Shown here: piece after piece, positions 7,130 through 13,829 of the stretch
Numbering within the stretch: the first letter of the stretch is position 1
Layout: each line of letters opens with the position of its first letter
NCBI GenBank assembly: GCA_964640065.1
Contig: CAZXIE010000083.1
Location: 1-16,287 of the forward strand
Origin: JAJRXG01 sp964640065
GTDB taxonomy: Bacteria > Bacteroidota > Bacteroidia > Chitinophagales > Saprospiraceae
DNA length: 16,287 nucleotides
Reading direction: 5' to 3'
Notes under the pieces: model-generated
The model's input: the letters and a program-made list of their open reading frames with translations, nothing else
Database searches by the model: none
Told to the model about the DNA's origin: nothing
Position numbers and translations under genes: made by a program

Positions 7130-8710
7130 CTAGTAAATGATCAAGATGATGATCAATACCACAACTAGGGCTACTGACTGATAGATGTAGTTTTTATACC
7201 ACGGCAGAGCTTTTAATGATACAGCATCTTCTTTGAATGTCTCGGTAGTCCACACAAGCTGAGCTAACTCGGCCTCTGGCTTTTTAGCCCCTACAAAAGA
7301 TCCTACATAGAGCAAGAAACAACAGAGTCCAAAGTGTATACCTGCAACATATAAGAAGTTAGGTAAGCTCGCACGCTGACCACTGATCTCCAGAGATATC
7401 AAGATGATGGTGATGAGGAGTCCTACGGATATAGAAAGTAGAGCACCTACATTATTGACTTTCTTAAAGAAGATACCCATCACAAATAGTGCTACGACAG
7501 GTGGACAGAACCAAGCCAAAGTATTCTGTAGATAATCCCACAGCTTCTCAAAAGATCCGATCTGCGGCGCCCAGATCACGGCTAAGATCATCACGACTAC
7601 CGTGATACCTCTTCCTATCCACATCAGGTCTTTAGAGCTAGCTTCGGGCTTGATCTTTTTATAGAAGTCCATCGTTATCAAAGTCGAGACACTATTAAGT
7701 CCACTGTCTAAGGAAGACATCATAGCGGCGATCAACCCGGCTAAGACAATACCAAGTATCCCTGTCGGTAGCAGATCAAAAAGCATCGTCGGATATACCA
7801 TATCCATCTCCGTCATATCTGGATACAAGACTCTTGCAAAGGCTCCTGGAAATATCATGATGAATAAAATAGATAGCTTCAAGAATCCCGCAAAGAGCGC
7901 ACCCCACTGACCTTGTCTCAGGCTTCGTGATGCTAACGTCCTCTGAGTGATATATTGGTTCGTACCCCAGAAGTAGAAACCGATGATCAGCACTCCCGTG
8001 AATAAGGAGGGCCAGGGCATGGCCTCGTCGTCGATAGGTTTGATCACATCAAAGTGAGAAGACTCTGTTATCGCATATACCGCATCCCATCCACCTACTG
8101 CATTATATGCATACAGCGTGATCAGCGTAGATCCGAAGATGAGTATGACAGCTTGTATAGCATCGGTATACATCACCGAACTGAGTCCTCCTGCGACCGT
8201 GTAGATACCTGCGATGACAGCAAGGCCTAAGATGATCTGCCACAACACAAATCCCGGAAAAATCAATTGGATGACAAGTCCGCCTGCATACAGTGTCGCT
8301 GCTATATCTACTAGAATGTTCAGGATGATAGCTATGCCAGAAGCATACGCTCGTACTATATAACTGTATCTTTTCTCTAAGTATTCAGGTATAGTAAAGA
8401 CCTTGTTCTTCAGATAAAATGGAAGAAAAAAGATGGCAAAGATGATCAGGATGACAACTGCCATCCACTCATAACTGTAGACGGAGAAACCATCTTTATA
8501 GCCAGCACCAGCTAATCCAACTAGACTATTACTCGACATGTTAGATGCGAATAAGGAGAAGCCGATGATCGGCCATGTCAACTTTCTACCTGCTAGAAAA
8601 TAGTCTTCTGCATCCTCGTGTTTCGAACCCAGATAAAAGCCGAGTGCAGTAACAAAGAGTAGGTAAAAGATGATGATACTGAGGTCTAAAGTAGATAATG
8701 CAAACTCCAC
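7130..8710 (-). CDS. SSS-family sodium/solute symporter, SGLT-like
   Basis: A 526-residue inner-membrane transporter with about 13-14 hydrophobic helices. Family marks are the first helix with F-Y-L-L-F-V-T-A-L-G-F-Y-L-G-S, D-Y-F-L-A-G-R-K-L-T-W-P at about 36-47, F-A-S-N-M-S-S-N-S-L-V-G-L (sodium-site helix), I-P-E-Y-L-E-K-R-Y, and the SGLT hallmark G-T-N-Q-Y-I-T-Q-R-T-L-A-S-R-S-L near the middle. A-A-M-M-S-S-L-D-S-G-L-N-S carries the conserved small and hydroxyl residues of the second sodium-binding helix. The start is GTG at 8710: it is the first start after the alpha-glucosidase stop and the next ATG would delete the first helix. The gene lies 9 nt downstream of the alpha-glucosidase in the same operon, so a glucose-type sugar or small glucoside is the likely substrate. 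It converges on the preceding plus-strand gene with 6 nt between. Confidence 0.93.
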   Translation of the reverse strand: MEFALSTLDLSIIIFYLLFVTALGFYLGSKHEDAEDYFLAGRKLTWPIIGFSLFASNMSSNSLVGLAGAGYKDGFSVYSYEWMAVVILIIFAIFFLPFYLKNKVFTIPEYLEKRYSYIVRAYASGIAIILNILVDIAATLYAGGLVIQLIFPGFVLWQIILGLAVIAGIYTVAGGLSSVMYTDAIQAVILIFGSTLITLYAYNAVGGWDAVYAITESSHFDVIKPIDDEAMPWPSLFTGVLIIGFYFWGTNQYITQRTLASRSLRQGQWGALFAGFLKLSILFIMIFPGAFARVLYPDMTEMDMVYPTMLFDLLPTGILGIVLAGLIAAMMSSLDSGLNSVSTLITMDFYKKIKPEASSKDLMWIGRGITVVVMILAVIWAPQIGSFEKLWDYLQNTLAWFCPPVVALFVMGIFFKKVNNVGALLSISVGLLITIILISLEISGQRASLPNFLYVAGIHFGLCCFLLYVGSFVGAKKPEAELAQLVWTTETFKEDAVSLKALPWYKNYIYQSVALVVVLIIILIIY

Positions 8711-8719
8711 TGTATTGAT

Positions 8720-10372
8720 TTATTTAGTGATGGGCATCTTCAGTATCTGTGCTTCCCAAGGCTGTAATCTTCCCACCTCAGAATGCTTATAATTAGAATA
8801 TACGAGAGATAATTCTCCATCCATCTGGAGACTCTTTTCTTTACCACTAAAGTTCAGAGCGATCTCATATACCGTATGTGCTAGTTGTCGCTTATAGTGA
8901 TATACTTCTTTCTCGATCGATAGATCTTCATAGGTTCCATAGACCATGACTTCTTCTTGCTTCCTCCAACTCATCAGCTTACGGAAGTAATGAAGAATAG
9001 AATCTTGGTCCTTTTCGGCTTCATGCACATTGATATCTATATGGTTGGGGTTGACTTTGATCCAAGGATTTACGGAAGTGAAACCCGCAGAAGATGAATC
9101 ATCCCACTGCATAGGAGTCCGAGCATTATCCCGACTTAACTCATGGGCCATCGGTAAAAACTCTCCTTCAGTAACTCCTTGCTTTGACTGCTCTTGATAG
9201 AAGCCCCTTGTCTCGATATCATCATAATCTTCTATGGAAGAGAATGCCACGTTGGTCATGCCTATCTCTGTACCTTGATAGATACAAGGCGTACCCCTTA
9301 AAGTGAGTATCATAGTGATCAGGAGCTTAGCACTTTCTACTCGATAGCTCGTATCGTTACCAAATCTTGACACCATCCTTGAGAAGTCATGGTTGTCGAG
9401 AAATATGCTGATCCATCCTTGGTCTCCTATCGCTTTGTCCCATTCATTGAAGACGCGCTTTACATCGCCTATATCGTAAGGGACAGGGTCAAACTTGCCT
9501 CCTTCTCCTTGTCCAAGAAACATATGGTCTAGATGGAAAATCAGATCAAGTTCATCTCTTCTTTCATCCACATAATTAAGAGCTACCGAGGTACTGATAC
9601 CAGGGCCCTCTCCTACTGTCATGATGTCGTACTGCGAAAGAACTTTTTGGTTGATCTCTTGGATGTAATCGTGTACTTTGGGACCATTAGAATACACTTG
9701 TTCGATCACCTTAGGAAATGGAACTCGAGGTGCATCAGCAAAGTCTAGTCTCTTGGAGATCAACGGGATCACATCCATACGAAATCCATCAACTCCCTTG
9801 TCCAACCAAAATCTTAGGGTATCCAAAATATCAGATCTTACTTCTGGGTTCTCCCAGTTCAGATCAGGTTGCTTCTTGCTAAAAAGATGGAGATAGTACT
9901 CACCGCTGTGCTCATCAAACTCCCAAGCGCTTCCACCAAAAAATGACTTCCAGTTGTTAGGAGGGCCGCCATCGGCAGCTGGAGGCTTCCAGATATAGTA
10001 ATCTCTTTTTTCAGCTGAATGGCCTCGCTTAGAGTTAACGAACCATTCATGTTCATCACTCGTATGATTCACTACTACATCCATGATGAGCTTCATCCCT
10101 CTGTCATGAAGTAGCGACATCAGCTCTTCGAGATCTGCAACCGTACCGAACTCTGGATGGATATCATAGTAGTCGCTGATATCATAACCATTGTCATCAT
10201 TAGGAGAGGGATATATCGGTCCCATCCAGATGACATCTACACCAAGAGAAGAGATATACTCTATCTTTTCTATCACACCTCGGATATCCCCGATACCATC
10301 AGCATTACTATCCTTGAAACTACGTGGATATATCTGATATATCACGGCTTCTTTCCACCACGTCTTTTTCAT
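8720..10372 (-). CDS. GH13 alpha-glucosidase (oligo-1,6-glucosidase/GH13_31 type)
   Basis: A 550-residue glycoside hydrolase that releases glucose from short alpha-glucosides. It has no signal peptide (M-K-K-T-W-W-K-E-A-V), so it is cytoplasmic. Visible are the D-S-N-A-D-G-I-G-D metal loop (21-29), region I D-V-V-V-N-H (98-103), the Q-P-D-L-N box (168-172), region II G-F-R-M-D with the nucleophile Asp200, region III with the acid/base Glu255 (V-G-E-G-P-G) and region IV F-L-D-N-H-D with Asp329. The R-T-P-M-Q-W segment near 430 and the C-terminal beta domain are typical of the alpha-glucosidase subfamily; the exact bond preference (alpha-1,4, alpha-1,6, sucrose or trehalose-like) cannot be fixed by eye. 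Length is normal. It is followed at 9 nt by the SSS symporter. No SusC/SusD genes are near. Confidence 0.94.
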   Translation of the reverse strand: MKKTWWKEAVIYQIYPRSFKDSNADGIGDIRGVIEKIEYISSLGVDVIWMGPIYPSPNDDNGYDISDYYDIHPEFGTVADLEELMSLLHDRGMKLIMDVVVNHTSDEHEWFVNSKRGHSAEKRDYYIWKPPAADGGPPNNWKSFFGGSAWEFDEHSGEYYLHLFSKKQPDLNWENPEVRSDILDTLRFWLDKGVDGFRMDVIPLISKRLDFADAPRVPFPKVIEQVYSNGPKVHDYIQEINQKVLSQYDIMTVGEGPGISTSVALNYVDERRDELDLIFHLDHMFLGQGEGGKFDPVPYDIGDVKRVFNEWDKAIGDQGWISIFLDNHDFSRMVSRFGNDTSYRVESAKLLITMILTLRGTPCIYQGTEIGMTNVAFSSIEDYDDIETRGFYQEQSKQGVTEGEFLPMAHELSRDNARTPMQWDDSSSAGFTSVNPWIKVNPNHIDINVHEAEKDQDSILHYFRKLMSWRKQEEVMVYGTYEDLSIEKEVYHYKRQLAHTVYEIALNFSGKEKSLQMDGELSLVYSNYKHSEVGRLQPWEAQILKMPITK

Positions 10373-10410
10373 AACAGCGTTAAAATCGCATTATTTAATG
10401 AAATCATCAC

Positions 10411-10463
10411 ACTTCTGTAAATGATTATCTCAGTTACTGTCGAAAGCCTACATTTACGGAAGT
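10411..10463. promoter_or_regulatory. Long inverted repeat in the alpha-glucosidase/plsC divergent region
   Basis: ACTTCTGTAAATG (10411-10423) and CATTTACGGAAGT (10451-10463) are inverted copies matching at 12 of 13 positions, 27 nt apart. In a plus-strand RNA the one mismatch is a U-G pair, so all 13 pairs could form, and the right arm ends exactly at the ATG of plsC. The same 12-mer core is found elsewhere in the window. A smaller inverted repeat, CATTA-TT-TAATG (10389-10400), lies nearer the alpha-glucosidase. The pair may be an operator for one or both divergent genes, or a hairpin hiding the plsC start. Whether it is transcribed is unknown. Confidence 0.5.
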
Positions 10464-11228
10464 ATGAAGTACATACTAGGTAGCATCAGAGTGGTCCTTA
10501 TACTGATTAATACAGCCGTGCAAGTAGGTATTCTACTTGTAGATGGTTGGATCAATGGGGCATCAATCGAAAGGAGGTTTATGCATCGTCGGCGATGGGC
10601 AAAGAGGTCTCTCGCCTTATTAGGCATAAAGGTGGATTCCTTTACCGGAAGTGTCCCTACTCAACCCGGACTCATCATCAGTAATCATCGCACACTACTC
10701 GACCCTGTCATACAATTCGCGTACATGGACTCCTACGTCATCGCCAAAGCAGAGATCGCTAATCTCCCGATGATCAGTCAAGGTGCTCGGCTTACCGGCA
10801 TCATCTTCGTCAAGCGCGAAAAACTCAGAAGCAGATATGCCGCTCGCCAAAAGACTGAAGAATTCCTCAAGTCAGGATATAATGTACTCGTCTATGCTGA
10901 AGGAACAACGACTACTGATCGGACCACTGGTAAATTTAAGATCGGGACTTTTGCTATAGCTGCTGAACACCACTTACCTGTGATCCCAGTGGCGATAGAA
11001 TATCCTAAAACAAAGGACTATTGGTTCGAACCAAGTATGGCTAAGCAGATTTTTGGGCAGATCGGAGCTTGGTCGACACACGTGAAGCTACATATCAGCG
11101 AGCCTATCAAAAATACGGACGCCGAGCAACTAATGACTGCCGTACAAGACGAAATCGACCAAAATCTCACCAAGATGCAAGAGGGCTGGAGCGAGATCTT
11201 TGCACAAGAACAGCAGCGAGTCAATTAG
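10464..11228 (+). CDS. PlsC-like 1-acylglycerol-3-phosphate acyltransferase
   Basis: A 254-residue lysophospholipid acyltransferase that would transfer an acyl group to lysophosphatidic acid or a similar acceptor at the inner membrane. An N-terminal hydrophobic stretch at about 3-27 anchors it. The catalytic H-x4-D motif is N-H-R-T-L-L-D (His75, Asp80). Next come motif II I-F-V-K-R-E-K-L-R-S-R, motif III Y-A-E-G-T-T-T-T-D (the usual E-G-T-R has Thr instead of Arg) and motif IV L-P-V-I-P-V-A-I-E. Length fits PlsC. ATG at 10464. It is divergent from the alpha-glucosidase operon and followed by a hairpin/terminator region before ribF. Because the family is broad, acyltransfer to an ornithine-type or other lipid cannot be ruled out. 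Confidence 0.88.
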   Translation: MKYILGSIRVVLILINTAVQVGILLVDGWINGASIERRFMHRRRWAKRSLALLGIKVDSFTGSVPTQPGLIISNHRTLLDPVIQFAYMDSYVIAKAEIANLPMISQGARLTGIIFVKREKLRSRYAARQKTEEFLKSGYNVLVYAEGTTTTDRTTGKFKIGTFAIAAEHHLPVIPVAIEYPKTKDYWFEPSMAKQIFGQIGAWSTHVKLHISEPIKNTDAEQLMTAVQDEIDQNLTKMQEGWSEIFAQEQQRVN

Positions 11229-11234
11229 TTAACC

Positions 11235-11273
11235 CTGAGATTGTGACATATCTCAGATATATGTCGTTTTTTT
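11235..11273 (+). terminator. Terminator-like hairpin with a competing hairpin, between plsC and ribF
   Basis: Hairpin 2, GACATAT (11245-11251), loop of 7, ATATGTC (11259-11265), then G and seven T (11267-11273), has the form of a weak intrinsic terminator for plsC. Hairpin 1, CTGAGAT (11235-11241), loop of 8, ATCTCAG (11250-11256), is a perfect 7-bp stem that overlaps it, so the two cannot form together. This layout is that of an attenuator (antiterminator/terminator) controlling readthrough into ribF, although a simple terminator with a chance second stem is also possible. Confidence 0.6.
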
Positions 11274-11297
11274 GCATACGTATCAGATAGTGTACAT

Positions 11298-12774
11298 GTG
11301 CAGGTTCATCGTGGACTAGAACATCTTCCCCTTTTTCAAAACTCAGTCATATCTATAGGCGTATACGATGGTGTGCACTTTGGGCATCGTACGATCATCA
11401 ATCGAGTGATCGAGAAAGCTAAAGAAATCAAAGGAGAGAGTATCATCCTCACCTTCGATCCTCATCCTCGACAAGTCGTCTATCCTAGCGATCAAGAGAT
11501 CCGATTACTCACATCACTAGATGAAAAGATAGCTCAGCTCGAAGCTACGGGATTGGATCACCTAGTGATCATACCATTTACAGTAGAGTTTTCCCAGATC
11601 AACCCATATCACTATGTCGAAAATATCCTGATCGAAAAGCTCAAGGTGAATCATATCATCATCGGATATGACCATAAGTTTGGACTGAATCGAGAAGGTG
11701 ATATCAATCTTCTTAGGACCTATGAGAAAAAAGGCGATCTCACTGTCGAAGAAATATCACGGCAAGATGTAGATGACCTCAAAGTCAGCTCTACCAAGAT
11801 CCGTAATCATCTCCAAGAAGGAGATATCCATATCGCTAACAAACTACTTGGCTACACCTACGAGCTCACAGGCATCGTCAATCAGGGAACTCAGATAGCT
11901 GGTAATCTTGGCTATCCTACTGCTAACTGTGATCTTACAGAAAAGGCGAAACTCATACCTGCTCCTGGCACATATGCAGCCACTGCCGAGTGCGACGGAC
12001 AGCACTATGAAGGCATGCTCTACATAGGTAAGAGTCCGACCTTACAGTCACTCAACAATGATGTGGTCGAGATGAATCTATTCGCTACTATCGACGAACC
12101 GCTCTATGGTAAAGAGATCACTATACGACCAGAGAAAAGATATCGTGGAGATCAGAAGTTTGACTCGGTAGAACAACTGAAGTACAACATCGCTGCAGAT
12201 AAAACTGCTGTGGAACATCACTTCGTAAAAAAAAAGAGTAGTGCTCTTGTAGCCACTGCTATCCTCAATTATAATGGTCAGGATTTCCTAGCAGACTATC
12301 TACCGACACATCAGTCTTCTGATACACACCAAGTCTTGGTCTTTGATAATGCTTCTACTGATGAGTCAGTGCGCATCGCTAAAGAACATGACCAAGTACA
12401 AGTTATTACACTAGCTGAAAATACAGGCTTCGCAGGTGGATATAATCATGCTCTTCCACACATTGGTAGTAAGTATGTAGCCATCGTCAATAGTGACATC
12501 AAAGTAACTCAAGGTTGGCTTGATCCGATCATCTCACTCATGGAAAGTGATGCTTCGATAGGTGCTGTACAACCCAAGATCAAGAGTGTACTTCAGCCTG
12601 ACGAATTCGAATATGCAGGTGCAGCAGGTGGATTTCTAGATAGACTTGGATATCCATATTGTAGAGGTCGGATACTCAACACTGTAGAAAAAGATCAAGG
12701 TCAGTATGACACATCCATAGAAGTAGATTGGTCCAGCGGAGCAGCTATGGTGATCCGCACGGAGTTATATAAAA
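11298..12774 (+). CDS. ribF: RibF (riboflavin kinase/FAD synthetase) fused to a family 2 glycosyltransferase, N-terminal part up to the gap
   Basis: Residues 1-310 form a complete RibF, which makes FMN and FAD from riboflavin. The adenylyltransferase half has G-V-Y-D-G-V-H-F-G-H (21-30), T-F-D-P-H-P (52-57) and S-S-T-K-I-R-N (164-170). The kinase half has G-Y-P-T-A-N (205-210) and ends at a normal length with L-K-Y-N-I-A-A-D. No stop follows. The frame continues into a GT2 (GT-A fold) domain: A-I-L-N-Y-N-G (321-327), D-N-A-S-T-D (350-355), N-T-G-F-A-G-G-Y-N and the metal motif N-S-D (398-400). At residue 492 it meets the scaffold gap; the tail resumes at 12875. The start is GTG at 11298, supported by the family opening V-H-R-G-L-E-H-L-P; the ATG two bases upstream is out of frame and stops quickly. 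The GT2 domain has no ATG or other start at the junction except an in-frame GTG inside RibF, so the fusion reading is preferred. Confidence 0.85.
12227..12235 (+). other. Run of nine A at the RibF/GT2 junction, possible slippage site
   Basis: The nine A lie in codons 310-313 (gta-aaa-aaa-aag), exactly where RibF homology ends. With one A more, translation would stop after V-K-K-K-E (TAG); with one A fewer, after nine codons (TAG at 12250-12252). Runs of this length cause transcriptional slippage in some bacteria, the known case being nine A in Thermus dnaX. Slippage here would yield free RibF beside the fusion. It is also a place where sequencing errors occur. Confidence 0.35.
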
Positions 12775-12874
12775 NNNNNNNNNNNNNNNNNNNNNNNNNN
12801 NNNNNNNNNNNNNNNNNNNNNNNNNNNNNNNNNNNNNNNNNNNNNNNNNNNNNNNNNNNNNNNNNNNNNNNNNN
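12775..12874. other. Scaffold gap of 100 N (unknown true length)
   Basis: Exactly 100 Ns, the usual placeholder when gap size is unknown. It interrupts the glycosyltransferase. Bacteroidota GT2 proteins of this kind are about 330-340 residues; about 179 are seen before and 75 after, so roughly 80-90 codons (about 240-270 nt) are probably missing. That stretch should hold the acidic catalytic region (F-D-E-x-F-F-A-Y-x-E-x-x-D-x-x-W-R type). Reading frames drawn through the Ns are meaningless. Confidence 0.97.
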
Positions 12875-13099
12875 GCACTTTCCTTCTTGCTACAAGGAAA
12901 GCTGCCACATATGGGATCTGTAGTCAAAGGGATATTTGCAGGACTGATGGGCATCTCCAAGACAGGTCAGAAGCGCAAGCAGATTGCATACTTCCTAGAT
13001 CGATATACTATAGGCAGTGAGACTTCTACTTCACAAAAGATCAACCTTTTACCTATCTCTTACTACCTCTTTGGTAAAAAGAAATATCAAGATCTCTAG
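12875..13099 (+). CDS. C-terminal fragment of the family 2 glycosyltransferase (continuation after the gap)
   Basis: The open frame directly after the gap, starting at 12875 (A-L-S-F-L-L-Q-G-K-L-P-H), gives 74 residues and a TAG at 13097-13099. A hydrophobic/amphipathic helix followed by K-R-K-x-I, then L-L-P-I-S-Y-Y-L-F-G-K-K-K-Y-Q-D-L, is the usual C-terminal tail of Bacteroidota GT2 proteins of the N-terminal type seen at 12240-12774. I therefore read it as the end of the same gene rather than a new gene starting at the internal ATG (12887). The tail may help membrane association. The stop is followed immediately by the ATG of the rluA-like gene. Confidence 0.75.
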   Translation, partial: ALSFLLQGKLPHMGSVVKGIFAGLMGISKTGQKRKQIAYFLDRYTIGSETSTSQKINLLPISYYLFGKKKYQDL

Positions 13100-13825
13100 A
13101 TGAAGAAAGCCTTCGAGATACTAGATGAAGATGATGATATCATCGTTGTCAACAAGGGAGCCCATGCGCTGAGTATACCAGATCGATTTGACCCTACTCT
13201 ACCCAACCTGAGAGACATCTTAATTAAAAAGTATGGAGAGATATACGTCGTCCATCGCTTGGATAAAGAGACAACTGGAGTGATGGTATTTGCTAAAACC
13301 AGCGAAGCGCATAGCACGCTCTCCGCTTCATGGGCAGATGGGGAGGTAAAGAAAAACTACCTCGCTCTCACCCTACGTCCTGCAGAATCTAAGGGTACGA
13401 TCACAGCTTCATTGCAAGAGCATCCTCACAAGAAAGGACAGTATATCACTTCCGTAAATGGCAAGTCTGCACATACCACATACGAGGTGATCGAGGCATG
13501 GCAGAGATATGCTCTACTCAAAGTCTCAATCCTAACAGGACGCACACATCAGATCAGAGCTCATATGAAGCATATAGGAGCTCCGCTATTAGTGGATCAG
13601 AAGTATGGAGTGAGCGATGAGTTTTATCTCTCATCTATCAAGAAAGTGAAGTACAAAAGGAATCAAGAAGTACGCCCTCTTCTCCAAAGGTCATCGCTTC
13701 ATGCTCATCAACTTATCTTAGCACACCCAAGTACTAAAAAGCAAACTATCTACGAAGCCCCTCTACATAAAGACATGAAGGCAGTCGTCTATCAACTTAA
13801 CAAAAAAGCTTCAAAAGAGATCTAA
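13100..13825 (+). CDS. RluA-family RNA pseudouridine synthase
   Basis: A 241-residue enzyme that converts uridine to pseudouridine in rRNA or tRNA. The catalytic motif H-R-L-D-K-E-T-T-G at residues 52-60 contains the active Asp55. Other family blocks are I-I-V-V-N-K-G (14-20), K-K-N-Y-L-A-L, T-G-R-T-H-Q-I-R-A-H-M-K-H-I-G and P-L-L-V-D-Q-K-Y-G. There is no N-terminal S4 domain, so it is the short RluA-like form and not RluC/RluD; the exact target base cannot be predicted. The ATG at 13100 directly follows the stop of the glycosyltransferase, indicating co-transcription and coupling. Confidence 0.95.
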   Translation: MKKAFEILDEDDDIIVVNKGAHALSIPDRFDPTLPNLRDILIKKYGEIYVVHRLDKETTGVMVFAKTSEAHSTLSASWADGEVKKNYLALTLRPAESKGTITASLQEHPHKKGQYITSVNGKSAHTTYEVIEAWQRYALLKVSILTGRTHQIRAHMKHIGAPLLVDQKYGVSDEFYLSSIKKVKYKRNQEVRPLLQRSSLHAHQLILAHPSTKKQTIYEAPLHKDMKAVVYQLNKKASKEI

Positions 13826-13829
13826 CTCT

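Noticed and set aside
11229..11297. FMN riboswitch before ribF
   Set aside because: Only 69 nt are available and the conserved FMN aptamer boxes are absent.
12875..12923. C-terminus of the RibF-GT2 frame as read straight through 100 Ns
   Set aside because: One hundred is not a multiple of three and the gap size is arbitrary; the frame after the gap that carries GT2-tail sequence is a different one.
12887..13099. Separate small gene starting at the ATG after the gap
   Set aside because: The frame is open back to the gap and matches the C-terminal tail of the GT2 family, so the ATG is internal.
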